From: Solimonas sp.
GTDB lineage: Bacteria; Pseudomonadota; Gammaproteobacteria; Nevskiales; Nevskiaceae
Reading direction: 5' to 3'
Length of the DNA stretch: 64,000 nt
Assembly: GCA_030149365.1 (NCBI GenBank)
Contig: JASBRP010000014.1
Location: 120,778 to 184,777, forward strand
Part shown: positions 1-8,294 of the stretch, piece after piece
How the letters are laid out: each line of letters begins with the position of its first letter
Position numbering within the stretch: the stretch's first letter is position 1
Program-made: the position numbers and the translations under genes
Notes under the pieces: model-generated
Database searches by the model: none
Told to the model about the DNA's origin: nothing
Seen by the model: only the letters and a program-made list of their open reading frames with translations

Positions 1-834
1 CGGATGGCTGACCTGCAGCCAGTGGCCCGCATCCACCTCGCGGCGCCACAGGTTGGGCACCCACTGCGGCAGGTCGTCCCAGATTTCCTGCACCATGAAC
101 TTGTCGCCGCGCGGCACGATCAGCTGCACCGGCAACTCGGTGCGGCGCTCCTGCGGGTTGATCAGGCGCTGCACGAAGTTGGCACGGTAGAGGTTCACGC
201 CGTTGGCGCCGTCTCGGGTCTGCGTCGGGCTGGCCTCGACCTCGCCGATGCCCTCCACCTTCTCCAGCAGGGTCGGCCAGAGCTTGTCCAGGCCACCCTT
301 CCACAGGGCCGGTGCCAGCACCGGCAGCTGGAACATGCCGATGTACCAGCTGTGCGCCAGCTGGCGGCCGACCTGCGCGATCTTCTCCGGCGAGCCGCTG
401 CGCAGCCGGTTCATGATCCAGTAGCTGGCGTGGTCGATGCTCGGGCCGGAGATCGACGTGTAGGAGGCGATGCGACCCTGCATGCGCTCGGTAGTCACCG
501 CCTCCCAGCACTGGATCGAGCCCCAGTCGTGGCAGACCAGGTGCACCGGCTTGTCCGGGCTGGTGATATCCACCACCGCGGCCAGGTCCGCCACCAGGTG
601 ATCCAGGGCATAGGCCGCCGTGTGGTCCGGCGTGCTGGAGCGGCCGGCGCCGCGCACGTCATAGGCCACCACGTAGTAGCGCTGCGACAGGATTTCCGCG
701 GTCTGCTTCCATACGCTCGCGGCGTCGGGGTAACCGTGCACCAGCACGATGGTCGGCTTCTTCTTGCCGGGCTTGCCCCACTCGTAGACGGCGAGTTCGA
801 TGCCGCCCGACTGGACGATCTGGCTGGGTGTCAT
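1..834 (-). CDS. Alpha/beta hydrolase, epoxide-hydrolase type (partial, runs off the window)
   Basis: The visible 278 residues form most of an alpha/beta-hydrolase domain. HGYP (33-36) fits the HGxP oxyanion motif. HDWG (102-105) places an Asp (D103) as nucleophile, as in epoxide hydrolases and haloalkane dehalogenases rather than Ser esterases. The last visible residues include an AGHW motif fitting the catalytic His. The sequence resembles the N-terminal half of mycobacterial EphD, which continues into an SDR domain, but the window edge hides whether such a fusion exists. The ATG at 834 lies 27 nt after the M24 gene, so the two probably form one operon. Substrate is unknown; an epoxide, lactone or ester fits the neighbouring oxidative genes. 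Confidence 0.85.
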   Translation of the reverse strand, partial: MTPSQIVQSGGIELAVYEWGKPGKKKPTIVLVHGYPDAASVWKQTAEILSQRYYVVAYDVRGAGRSSTPDHTAAYALDHLVADLAAVVDITSPDKPVHLVCHDWGSIQCWEAVTTERMQGRIASYTSISGPSIDHASYWIMNRLRSGSPEKIAQVGRQLAHSWYIGMFQLPVLAPALWKGGLDKLWPTLLEKVEGIGEVEASPTQTRDGANGVNLYRANFVQRLINPQERRTELPVQLIVPRGDKFMVQEIWDDLPQWVPNLWRREVDAGHWLQVSHP

Positions 835-861
835 ACCTTGCTCCTCTCGAAATCTGTTTTC

Positions 862-1731
862 TTATGCAGCCTGTTTCCACAGGCCCCGCTGCGCCCAGCG
901 CCGCACGTGCGGCACATCGTCGTCCAGCCAGAAGGCATCGGTGTCGGTCACCACCAGCAGTTCCTCCCACTTGGCGCCGACATCGCGGAAGCCCAAGTGC
1001 GGTTCCACCGCCCAGAGTCCCGGGGTCGGCACGTGCTGGGAGGCGTCGCTGCTGTTCCAGATCGGGTTCCAGCCCTCGCGCGCGCCGCGGAGCTTGTCGC
1101 GCAGCAGCTCGGAGATGTTGCGCACGCCGAAGTTGGCGATCTTCAGGTGGCTCTTCTTGCCGTCGTCCTTCAGCTTCTCGATGCGGTGCGCCAGCGTCTC
1201 GAAGGGATAGGCCTTGTGGCGCGGATCGTAGCCATGCTTCGCGCAGAGCGCGTCCACGGCGCGGCTGATCTCAGCCAGCGGGCGGCGCGCCTTGACCTGC
1301 TGCAGGATCAACTGGCGGTACTCGATCAGGTCGTCCATCAGGCGATCCAGGATCGCGTTGTGGCCGATCACGCCGCAGTAGCCGATGTCGGCCGTGCAGC
1401 CCTGGATCGTCGGGGCGCAGTCGAGGATGAACGGCATGTTCTCCTCCAGGCGGCGCAGGCCCGGATAGAACGCCGGGTTGAAGCCGCCGAGCTGCTTGAC
1501 CGCGATCAGGCCACGGAAGGCCGTGCGGTCGCCGAACCAGGCGAAGGGCTCATGGAAGCAATCGTCCGCGCCGTGATCCAGAAGGTATTCCTTCATGCGC
1601 GCGGCGACATGACGCTCGGTCATGCCCGGCTTCATCTCGGCGGTGATGGCCTCGGCACAGTCATAGGCCAGTCGCTGGGCCTTGCGGAACCCGGCCAGCT
1701 CCCCGGCCGACGGAATCCATGCCTCGCTCAT
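862..1731 (-). CDS. M24-family (Xaa-Pro peptidase-like) metalloprotein
   Basis: A 289-residue pita-bread-fold protein of the methionine aminopeptidase/prolidase superfamily. Two Asp of the usual dinuclear metal site fit FILDCAP and GCTADIGY. A His is available in LAHRIE, and two Glu fit AVEPHLG and AKWEELL, so the ligand set looks largely intact. These matches are by eye. Family members are peptidases or related C-N hydrolases such as creatinase, so the substrate cannot be named. I chose the ATG at 1731 because the in-frame ATG at 1758 lies inside a perfect palindrome that looks like an operator. It is the first gene of a probable operon with the downstream hydrolase, near a monooxygenase cluster. 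Confidence 0.85.
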   Translation of the reverse strand: MSEAWIPSAGELAGFRKAQRLAYDCAEAITAEMKPGMTERHVAARMKEYLLDHGADDCFHEPFAWFGDRTAFRGLIAVKQLGGFNPAFYPGLRRLEENMPFILDCAPTIQGCTADIGYCGVIGHNAILDRLMDDLIEYRQLILQQVKARRPLAEISRAVDALCAKHGYDPRHKAYPFETLAHRIEKLKDDGKKSHLKIANFGVRNISELLRDKLRGAREGWNPIWNSSDASQHVPTPGLWAVEPHLGFRDVGAKWEELLVVTDTDAFWLDDDVPHVRRWAQRGLWKQAA

Positions 1732-1748
1732 GATTGCTACCCCAAATA

Positions 1749-1774
1749 AATGTGACATCGAACGGTGTCACATT
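1749..1774. promoter_or_regulatory. Putative TetR-type operator upstream of the M24 gene
   Basis: A perfect inverted repeat, AATGTGACA, 8-nt spacer, TGTCACATT, just upstream of the chosen start at 1731. Its core, TGACA-N8-TGTCA, recurs twice in the monooxygenase/tetR intergenic region at 6237-6282, so the TetR protein encoded at 6294 is the likely ligand. Confidence 0.6.
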
Positions 1775-1875
1775 ATATCCGGGTTGTCATTGCCCGGCAG
1801 ACGGGCGGCACTGGCAAGCAGGCCATTGCCGCCGGATGGTCGGGGCGACGCGCTCGCCGACCTTGAAGCCCGTCC

Positions 1876-3675
1876 TCAGAACTCGTCGCTGGACATCACC
1901 AGGCAGGTGTCGTCGAGCCTGGCCAGCAGCTCCGCCTGGCGTGCCGCCTTGGGCAGCTCGTAGCGGAAGAAGTAGCGGCAGGCGCGCAGCTTGCCGGCGT
2001 AGAACGCGCGGTCCGCAGCACCGGCCCCAGCCTGCCCTGCCTGCGCCTTGAGGGCCTGCTCCAGCCACAGCCAGGCGATCACGGTGTGGCCCATCATCTC
2101 CAGGTACAGGTGCGCGTTGGCCAGGAACAGGTCCACCTTGCCCTGCATCGCCGCCTGGCCCAGCGTCATCGTGACCTGGGCGGCGGTGTCGGCGGCCTGC
2201 TTCAGGGCCTGCGCGTACTCCGCCAGCTCCGGCACCGCCGCGGCGGCCTTCACGGTGGCGCCGATGCGGCCCAGCAGCAGGCGCAGCGCGGCGCCGTTGT
2301 GCATCGTCACCTTGCGGCCCAGCAGGTCCAGGCCTTGGATGCCGTTGGTGCCCTCATGGATCGGGTTGAGGCGATTGTCGCGGTAGTAGCGCTCCACCGG
2401 GTAGTCGCGCGTGTAGCCGTAGCCGCCCAGCACCTGGATCGCGAGCTTGTTGGCCTCCAGGCAGAAGTCGCTGGGCCAGGCCTTGGCCATCGGCGTCAGG
2501 ATTTCCAGCAACAGGTGCAGTTCCTCGCGCCGCTTCGGGTCCTGCTCGATCGACTGCTCGTCCACCAGCTTGGCGCAGTACAGGCACAGCGCCAGGCCAC
2601 CTTCGACGTAGGCCTTCTGCTGCAGCAGCATGCGGCGCACGTCCGAGTGCTCGATGATCATCACCGGCTTGGTGGCCGGGTCCTTGGCCGAGGCCGGGCG
2701 GCCCTGCGGGCGGTTGCGTGCGTAGTCCAGCGAGAACAGGTAGCCGGCATAACCCATCGTGGCGGCGCCCATACCGACGCCGATGCGCGCCTCGTTCATC
2801 ATGTGGAACATGCAGGCCAGGCCCTGCCCGGGCGTGCCGACGATGTGACCCACGGCTGGCACCGTCTCGCCGAAGTTGAGCGCGCAGTTGGTGGTGCCGC
2901 GATAGCCCATCTTGTGATTGAGGCCCGCCAGGCGCACGCCGTTGCGCTCACCCACGCTGCCGTCCTCGTTCACACGGCGCTTGGGCACGATGAACAGCGA
3001 GATGCCTTTCACCCCGGGCGGCGCGCCATCAACGCGCGCCAGCACCAGGTGCACGATGTTCTCCGACAGGTCCTGCTCGCCGCCGGAAATCCACATCTTG
3101 TTTCCAACGATATGGAAACTGCCATCCGGCTGTGGAATCGCCCGCGTGCGGATGTCGCCCAGCGAGGAGCCGGCCTGCGGCTCCGACAGACACATGGTGC
3201 CGAACCAGCGGCCCTCCAGCATCGGCTGCATGTAGCGCGCCTGCTGCTCCGGCGTGCCGTGGGCGCGCAGCAGGTTGGCGGCGGCCGAGGTCAGGAACGG
3301 ATAGCCCGAGGTGCCGCAGTTGGCGGCCACGAACATGCCGTTGGCCGCGGCCACCACCGTGTAGGGCAGCTGCATGCCGCCATGCTCTTCGTCGAAGGCG
3401 GCGGACATCCAGCCGCCCTCCACGTAGGCGTCCAGCGCCTCGCGCACCTCGGGGATGATGTGCACGCGCTCACCGTCGAAGTGCGGCTCGTTGGCGTCGA
3501 GCTTGGCGGCGTGCGGCTGGAACTTCTGCTCCGCCAGCTTCAGCGCCGCGTCGAGCACGCCGTCGAAGGCGGCGCGGTCATGCATGGCGAAGCGCGGCGC
3601 GCTCGTGAGCTGGCCGATGTCGAGCAGCTCGTAGAGCATGAAATCCAGGTCACGGCGGTTCATCAGGTGCGGCAC
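1876..3675 (-). CDS. Acyl-CoA dehydrogenase, long (about 600-residue) form
   Basis: A 599-residue FAD-dependent acyl-CoA dehydrogenase that introduces the alpha,beta double bond of acyl-CoA thioesters in beta-oxidation. The FAD/substrate signature MCLSEPQAGSSLGDIRTRA and the C-terminal GGYGYTRDYPVERYYRD block are clear. The extra C-terminal 150 residues are typical of the long FadE-like proteobacterial subfamily. Start: a GTG at 3675 preceded closely by GGAGGAGA; an in-frame ATG at 3663 is the alternative. It follows the SDR gene after a strong terminator, so it probably has its own promoter. Chain-length preference cannot be read from sequence. Confidence 0.93.
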   Translation of the reverse strand: MPHLMNRRDLDFMLYELLDIGQLTSAPRFAMHDRAAFDGVLDAALKLAEQKFQPHAAKLDANEPHFDGERVHIIPEVREALDAYVEGGWMSAAFDEEHGGMQLPYTVVAAANGMFVAANCGTSGYPFLTSAAANLLRAHGTPEQQARYMQPMLEGRWFGTMCLSEPQAGSSLGDIRTRAIPQPDGSFHIVGNKMWISGGEQDLSENIVHLVLARVDGAPPGVKGISLFIVPKRRVNEDGSVGERNGVRLAGLNHKMGYRGTTNCALNFGETVPAVGHIVGTPGQGLACMFHMMNEARIGVGMGAATMGYAGYLFSLDYARNRPQGRPASAKDPATKPVMIIEHSDVRRMLLQQKAYVEGGLALCLYCAKLVDEQSIEQDPKRREELHLLLEILTPMAKAWPSDFCLEANKLAIQVLGGYGYTRDYPVERYYRDNRLNPIHEGTNGIQGLDLLGRKVTMHNGAALRLLLGRIGATVKAAAAVPELAEYAQALKQAADTAAQVTMTLGQAAMQGKVDLFLANAHLYLEMMGHTVIAWLWLEQALKAQAGQAGAGAADRAFYAGKLRACRYFFRYELPKAARQAELLARLDDTCLVMSSDEF

Positions 3676-3701
3676 GTTCTCTCCTCCGGCGCGCGGACAA
3701 C

Positions 3702-3731
3702 AAAAAGGCGGCAGGTCTGGGACCTGCCGCC
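3702..3731 (-). terminator. Rho-independent terminator after the SDR gene
   Basis: Perfect 11-bp stem GGCGGCAGGTC / GACCTGCCGCC with a 3-nt loop (3707-3731). On the minus strand it is followed by a T run (3706-3702). It ends the SDR transcript (3785-4624) before the acyl-CoA dehydrogenase gene. Confidence 0.85.
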
Positions 3732-3784
3732 ATCATCATATCGGGGTGGGCGCCAACCGCGACCACCCCGGAGCGAAGGATGCT

Positions 3785-4624
3785 TCAGTTCGTCATCTGG
3801 CGCTTGGTGCCCCAGGACACCAGCTTCTGGTAGCCGGTGGGCAGGAAACGCACCATCGCGTCGAAGGCCACGGCGTCCGGGCCGACCAGCACGCGGCGGC
3901 TGTCCTTCTGCACGGCCTTGAGGATGGTCCTGGCCGCCGAGTTCGCCGTGGTGATGAACAGCTTCTCGAAGTTGGCCTTGGCCTGCTTGTCGTCCTTGCC
4001 GGTGAAGTCCTTCATGTTGTCGGAGAAGCGCGCGGCGGCGGCGATGTTGGTCTTGATGCCGCCCGGGTGCACGCTGGTGGCGGAGACGCCACTGCGGGCC
4101 ATGTCCAGCTCCTGGCGCAGCGACTCGGTGAAGCCGCGCACGGCGAACTTGGCGGAGTTGTAGGCCGACTGCGAGGGGATGCCCGCCAGGCCGAAGATGC
4201 TGGAGGTGTTGACGATGTGGCCCTCACCGGCAGCCTTCAGGTGCGGCAGGAAGGCCTTGGTGCCGTAGACCACGCCCCAGAAGTTGATGCCCATGAGCCA
4301 CTCGAAGTCTTCGTAGTTCATGCCCTCGATGGTGCTGCCCAGGGCGACGCCGGCGTTGTTGAACACCAGGTTGACCTTGCCGTGGTCGGCCACCACCTGG
4401 TCGGCCCAGGCGTAGACCGCCTCGCGCTTGGCCACGTCCAGCTTCTGCGAGGTGACCTTGACGCCGTAGGCGCGCGCCAGCGCGGCCGTCTCGGCCAGGC
4501 CCGCCTCGTTGACGTCGCTGATGGCGACATTGCAGCCGGCCTTGGCCAGTTCCACGGCCAGTTCGCGGCCCATGCCTGAAGCGGCGCCGGTGATCGCGGC
4601 AACCTTGTTCTTGAACGACTTCAT
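3785..4624 (-). CDS. Short-chain dehydrogenase/reductase
   Basis: A 279-residue classical SDR. The cofactor motif TGAASGMG (12-19), NNAG (89-92), the Ser of NTSSIFG and catalytic YxxxK (Y155, K159) are all present. It should interconvert an alcohol and a ketone with NAD(P)H. The acidic residue after the second beta strand (SDVNE) hints at NAD(H), which is inference. Start ATG 4624 is preceded by AGAGAGGGG. It lies 82 nt behind the Baeyer-Villiger-type monooxygenase on the same strand. An alcohol-to-ketone step feeding that enzyme is an attractive but unproven role. Confidence 0.93.
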   Translation of the reverse strand: MKSFKNKVAAITGAASGMGRELAVELAKAGCNVAISDVNEAGLAETAALARAYGVKVTSQKLDVAKREAVYAWADQVVADHGKVNLVFNNAGVALGSTIEGMNYEDFEWLMGINFWGVVYGTKAFLPHLKAAGEGHIVNTSSIFGLAGIPSQSAYNSAKFAVRGFTESLRQELDMARSGVSATSVHPGGIKTNIAAAARFSDNMKDFTGKDDKQAKANFEKLFITTANSAARTILKAVQKDSRRVLVGPDAVAFDAMVRFLPTGYQKLVSWGTKRQMTN

Positions 4625-4646
4625 GAATCCCCTCTCTGATTTGAGT

Positions 4647-4668
4647 ATCGCCGCCCCCGGGCGGCGAT
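4647..4668. other. Intergenic hairpin between monooxygenase and SDR genes
   Basis: A 9-bp perfect stem ATCGCCGCC / GGCGGCGAT with a 4-nt loop. No T run follows on the minus strand, so it is not a convincing terminator. It could reduce read-through or stabilise the 3' end of the monooxygenase message. Confidence 0.4.
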
Positions 4669-4706
4669 GAAAACCTATACAGCGAATGATGTAACGATAG
4701 CGCGGA

Positions 4707-6212
4707 TCAGGCCTTGGCCGTGGAGCCGCGGCTCTCCGTCCGATAGTCCACCAGCTCCACACGGCGGGTCAGCTCGCGGAAGCGGAAGGTGAAGCCCGGC
4801 CACAGCGTGGTGTTCTTGCCGGCCTCGTTGACGTACCAGCTCTTGCAGCCCGACTGCCACACCGCCTTGCCCAGCTTCTGCTGCAGGCCGGCGTTGTAGC
4901 GCGCCTGCGCCTCGGGGCGCACTTCCAGGCTGCGCAGGCCGTCGCGCTGCATGGTCTGCACCGCGTCCAGCACGTACTGGATCTGCGATTCGATCATGTA
5001 GACCATGGAGCTGTGGCCCAGGCCGGTGTTGGGGCCCATCAGCATGTAGAAGTTGGGGAAGCCGGCCACCGCGGCGCCCTTGTAGGCCTCCGGGCCGTCG
5101 CTCCAGGCGTCCAGCAGGTCCTGCCCGCCGCGGCCGAAGATGGCGCCGCGCGGCATCGGGTCCTGTGCCTTGAAGCCGGTGCCGAGGATGATGGCGTCCA
5201 CCGCGCGCTCGACACCGTTGGCATCCACCACGCTGTTGGCGCGGATCTCGCGGATGCCGTCGGTGATCACGTCGACATTGGCCTGCGACACCGCCGGGTA
5301 GAAGTCGTCGGAGATCAGTACGCGCTTGCAGCCGATGGTGTAGTCCGGCGTCAGCTTCCGGCGCAACGCCGGGTCCTGCACCTGGCGGCGGATATGGCTG
5401 CGCGCCTGGCGCTCCACCAGCTTCATCACGCGCGGGTTGAAGACGAAGCCCAGCACGCGCGATTCCAGCATCCAGTAGATGCTGTTGCGCAGGGCGCGCT
5501 GCGCCGCCGGGAAGCGCTTGAACAGCAGGCGCTCGGCGCCGCTGATCTCGCGGTCCGGCTTGGGCAGGATCCAGGTGGCGGTGCGCTGGTAGAGGTCCAG
5601 GCGCGCCGCCTGCTTGGCCACCTGCGGCACGAACTGGATCGCCGACGCGCCGGTGCCGATCACGGCAACGCGCTTGCCCTCCAGGTCGTAGCCATGATCC
5701 CAGTGGGCGGAGTGGAACATCTTGCCCTTGAACGCCTCCAGCCCCTTGATCGACGGGAAGGCCGGCGTGGACAGGCCGCCCATGCCGGACACCAGCACGC
5801 TGGCGCTGTAGGTCTCGCCGGCGCGCGTGGTCACGGTCCACAGGGCGCTCTTCTCGTCGTACTCGGCGCGCACCAGTTCGGCGTTGTAGCGGATATGCGA
5901 CAGCAGGCCGTACTTGCGGGCGCAGCGCTGCAGGTAGGCCTTGATCTCCGGCTGCGGCGCGAACATGCGCGTCCACTCCGGGTTGGGCTCGAAGGAATAG
6001 GAATACAGGTGCGACTGTACGTCGCAGGCGCAACCTGGGTAGTTGTTGTCGCGCCAGGTGCCGCCGACGTCGTCGGCGCGCTCCAGGATGGTGAAGTCCT
6101 CGAAACCGGCCTGCTTGAGCTTGATGCCCATACCCAGCCCCGAGAAGCCCGTGCCGATGATCAGCACCGACAGCCCCTTCCCGCCACGACCGCCCCTGGA
6201 ATCGAACGCCAT
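4707..6212 (-). CDS. Flavin-containing (Baeyer-Villiger-type) monooxygenase
   Basis: A 501-residue class B flavoprotein monooxygenase. It has an FAD Rossmann motif GTGFSG (20-25), the Baeyer-Villiger fingerprint FKGKMFHSAHW (161-171, fitting FxGxxxHxxxW) and a second NADPH Rossmann motif GTGAS (186-190). Such enzymes insert oxygen next to a ketone, giving an ester or lactone. The ATG at 6212 is chosen over 6233 because AGGAGAG sits just upstream of it. The gene is divergent from a tetR across two copies of TGACA-N8-TGTCA. Neighbouring SDR, acyl-CoA dehydrogenase and hydrolase genes fit oxidation of a cyclic or long-chain alcohol/ketone, but the substrate is unknown. Confidence 0.9.
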   Translation of the reverse strand: MAFDSRGGRGGKGLSVLIIGTGFSGLGMGIKLKQAGFEDFTILERADDVGGTWRDNNYPGCACDVQSHLYSYSFEPNPEWTRMFAPQPEIKAYLQRCARKYGLLSHIRYNAELVRAEYDEKSALWTVTTRAGETYSASVLVSGMGGLSTPAFPSIKGLEAFKGKMFHSAHWDHGYDLEGKRVAVIGTGASAIQFVPQVAKQAARLDLYQRTATWILPKPDREISGAERLLFKRFPAAQRALRNSIYWMLESRVLGFVFNPRVMKLVERQARSHIRRQVQDPALRRKLTPDYTIGCKRVLISDDFYPAVSQANVDVITDGIREIRANSVVDANGVERAVDAIILGTGFKAQDPMPRGAIFGRGGQDLLDAWSDGPEAYKGAAVAGFPNFYMLMGPNTGLGHSSMVYMIESQIQYVLDAVQTMQRDGLRSLEVRPEAQARYNAGLQQKLGKAVWQSGCKSWYVNEAGKNTTLWPGFTFRFRELTRRVELVDYRTESRGSTAKA

Positions 6213-6236
6213 GACCCACTCTCCTCGACGCATAAG

Positions 6237-6282
6237 TTGACAATCAGTGTTGTCAATTTACTTCTGACAATGCTTCATGTCA
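6237..6282. promoter_or_regulatory. Two tandem TetR-type operators between monooxygenase and tetR
   Basis: Site 1 (6237-6256) is TTGACAATCAGTGTTGTCAA. Site 2 (6265-6282) has TGACA, 8 nt, TGTCA. The half-sites and 8-nt spacer match the palindrome at 1749-1774. The pair covers the divergent promoter and reaches into the upstream in-frame ATGs of the regulator gene. Confidence 0.65.
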
Positions 6283-6293
6283 ACATGTGCCCC

Positions 6294-6956
6294 ATGGAAT
6301 CGCTCGACGAAAAGCCGAAACGCCGTACTTTCAAGGGCCTGGCCCCGGAAGAGCGGCAGCGCGAGCGCCATGAACGCTTCATGGAGGCCGGCCTCGCCCT
6401 CTACGGCACGCGCGGCTATCACGGCGTGACCGTGAAGGAGCTCTGCGCCGAGGCCAAGCTGACCGAGCGCTATTTCTACGAGTCCTTCAAGGATCGCGAG
6501 GCGCTGTTCGGCGCGGTCTACCAGCGCCAGGTGGAGCAACTGCGGGAGCGCGTGCTGGCGGTGATCCGCCGCCACCTGCCCGATCCCCGCGCCATGGCCC
6601 GGGCCGGCCTGGAGACCTTCTTCCAGGGTTTGCGCGAGGACCCGCGCTGCGCCCGAATCCTGTTCGTGGACGTGCTGAGCATCAGCCCGGCGATGACCGA
6701 GCAGTCGCGCCAGGTCACCTCCGGCCTCAGCGGCTTCCTGCTGCAGTTCACCCAGGCGCTGTACCCGCAGCTGCGGGCGCAGGGCCTGGACCCGGAGATC
6801 GTCGCCACCGGCCTGGTTGGCGCCTGCATCAACGTGGCCATGCACTGGGTCTACGGCGGCTTCGCGCAGCCGGTGGAAGCCGTGCGGGACAACTGCTACG
6901 CGCTGTTCGAGGCCATGATCCTGACCTGGTCTGTCAAGACTTCTAAGCCCGGCTGA
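6294..6956 (+). CDS. TetR/AcrR family transcriptional regulator
   Basis: A 220-residue one-domain regulator. The N-terminal helix-turn-helix segment (about residues 20-65) includes VTVKELCAEAKLTERYFYESF, typical of TetR; the rest is the helical ligand/dimer domain. Start is uncertain: ATGs at 6270, 6285 and 6294 are in frame and none has a good ribosome site; 6294 is chosen because it clears the second operator. It is divergent from the monooxygenase, with paired palindromes between them, so it probably represses that gene, itself and the 1749-1774 site. It resembles the TetR protein at 14933-15610 in its helix-turn-helix. Confidence 0.88.
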   Translation: MESLDEKPKRRTFKGLAPEERQRERHERFMEAGLALYGTRGYHGVTVKELCAEAKLTERYFYESFKDREALFGAVYQRQVEQLRERVLAVIRRHLPDPRAMARAGLETFFQGLREDPRCARILFVDVLSISPAMTEQSRQVTSGLSGFLLQFTQALYPQLRAQGLDPEIVATGLVGACINVAMHWVYGGFAQPVEAVRDNCYALFEAMILTWSVKTSKPG

Positions 6957-7060
6957 GCGTGCGATAATCCCCGCATCCCGGCGCCCCCGCTTTTCGCAGC
7001 GCCGACTCCCCTGATGCAAGACGCGCGACAGCCACCTGTCGCCCGTGGGTACCCGTCGCC

Positions 7061-7999
7061 ATGTGGTTCAAGAACCTGCAGGTCTACCGTCTCCCGCCCG
7101 GCTGGGCGATGTCCCCCGGCGAACTCGAGGAAGAGCTGGCGCGCCAGCCCCTGACCCCGTGCATGGGCCAGAACCTGCAGTCGCGCGGCTGGGTCGCGCC
7201 GCAAGGCGAGGTGCCGCTGGTGCGCTCCATGGAGCGCCAGCTGATGATCGCCCTGGGCACCGAGCAGAAGCTGCTGCCGGGCGCCGTGGTGCGCCAGCAC
7301 ACCGAGGAGCGCGCCGCGCAGATCGAGCAGGTCAAGGGCTACAAGCCCGGCAAGAAGATGATGCGCGAGATCAAGGACCAGGTGATCATGGAACTGCTGC
7401 CGCGCGCCTTCGTGCGCCGCCGCAGCCTGCGCTCCTGGATCGATCCGGTCGCCGGCTGGCTGGTGGTGGACGCGAGCGCCCCCGCCAAGGCCGAGGAGCT
7501 GGTGGAGATGCTGCGCAACACGCTCAACGGCGAACTGGCCGTGACCCTGCTGGAACCGGCACAGGCGCCCTCCGCCCTGCTGACCGGATGGCTGGCCTCG
7601 CGCGAGGCCCCGGGCCGTTTCGAACTGGGCGACGAGTGCGAGCTCTGCGGCAGCGACGAGAGCAAGCCCACCGTGCGCTACGTGCGCCACGGCCTGGACG
7701 GCGACGACATCCGCCGCCACATCACCGAAGGCAAGTTCGCCACCAAGCTGGGCCTGACCTGGAACGACAAGGTCAGCTTCGTGCTGACCGAGAAGCTGCA
7801 GATCAAGAAGGTGAAGTTCCTGGCCGTGCGCGAGACCGAGAACGAAACCTCGGATCACCCGGAAGAGCAGTTCGATATCGATTTCGCCCTGATGAGCGGC
7901 GAGCTGTCGCTGCTGCTCAAGGATCTCGCCGAAGCCGTGGGCGCGCCGCTCTCCGGCGGCTCTGAGCGCAGTCAGAAACGTGAGACGGCGGAAGCGTAG
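7061..7999 (+). CDS. rdgC: Recombination-associated protein RdgC
   Basis: A 312-residue protein with the characteristic RdgC opening MWFKNLQVYRL and the family motifs VAPQGE and SFVLTEKLQIKKVKFL. RdgC forms a ring-shaped dimer that binds double-stranded DNA without strong sequence preference and restrains RecA. Length matches the usual 300-310 residues. It appears monocistronic and ends just before a 10-bp hairpin at 8012-8035, facing a minus-strand cluster. Confidence 0.95.
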   Translation: MWFKNLQVYRLPPGWAMSPGELEEELARQPLTPCMGQNLQSRGWVAPQGEVPLVRSMERQLMIALGTEQKLLPGAVVRQHTEERAAQIEQVKGYKPGKKMMREIKDQVIMELLPRAFVRRRSLRSWIDPVAGWLVVDASAPAKAEELVEMLRNTLNGELAVTLLEPAQAPSALLTGWLASREAPGRFELGDECELCGSDESKPTVRYVRHGLDGDDIRRHITEGKFATKLGLTWNDKVSFVLTEKLQIKKVKFLAVRETENETSDHPEEQFDIDFALMSGELSLLLKDLAEAVGAPLSGGSERSQKRETAEA

Positions 8000-8007
8000 A
8001 AAACCCC

Positions 8008-8286
8008 TCAGCCATACCGGCGAAAGCCGGTATGGCGATGCCCATCCGTCCGGCCCACCGGCAGGCCGAACAGGCGCGCCAAGCTGATCATCAGGCTCTC
8101 GTAGTGGGGGCCGCGCAGCGGCCCCAGCGCCCGCGGGTCCTGCGGCAGATCGACACCGCGCTCCGCCATCAGTTCGCGCAGCGAGCGTAGGCAGGCCGCC
8201 GGCAGTGTCGGTGGCGGTTTGAGCCACGAACGCGCCGCAAGCCCCCCGGCGTTGCCACCGGGGAGTCGTTTCGCAGGGTCGAACAC
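8008..8286 (-). CDS. Small hypothetical protein
   Basis: A 92-residue frame starting at a GTG preceded by GAGGT, 8 nt after the stop of the FG-GAP gene, so translational coupling is possible. Residues 30-80, including LRELMAERGVDLPQDP and the stretch through SLARLFGLPV, show the G/C-ending codons of real genes here. The first and last residues look less coding, and the last dozen codons read through the hairpin at 8012-8035. I recognise no family. It may be a remnant of a longer gene. Confidence 0.4.
   Translation of the reverse strand: MFDPAKRLPGGNAGGLAARSWLKPPPTLPAACLRSLRELMAERGVDLPQDPRALGPLRGPHYESLMISLARLFGLPVGRTDGHRHTGFRRYG
8012..8035. repeat. Palindromic intergenic hairpin
   Basis: CCATACCGGC, loop GAAA, GCCGGTATGG: a perfect 10-bp stem with a GNRA-type loop between convergent genes. 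It lacks a T run. It looks like the short CCGGCGAAAGCCGG palindromes scattered in many high-GC proteobacteria. Confidence 0.6.
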
Positions 8287-8294
8287 GAGCGACC

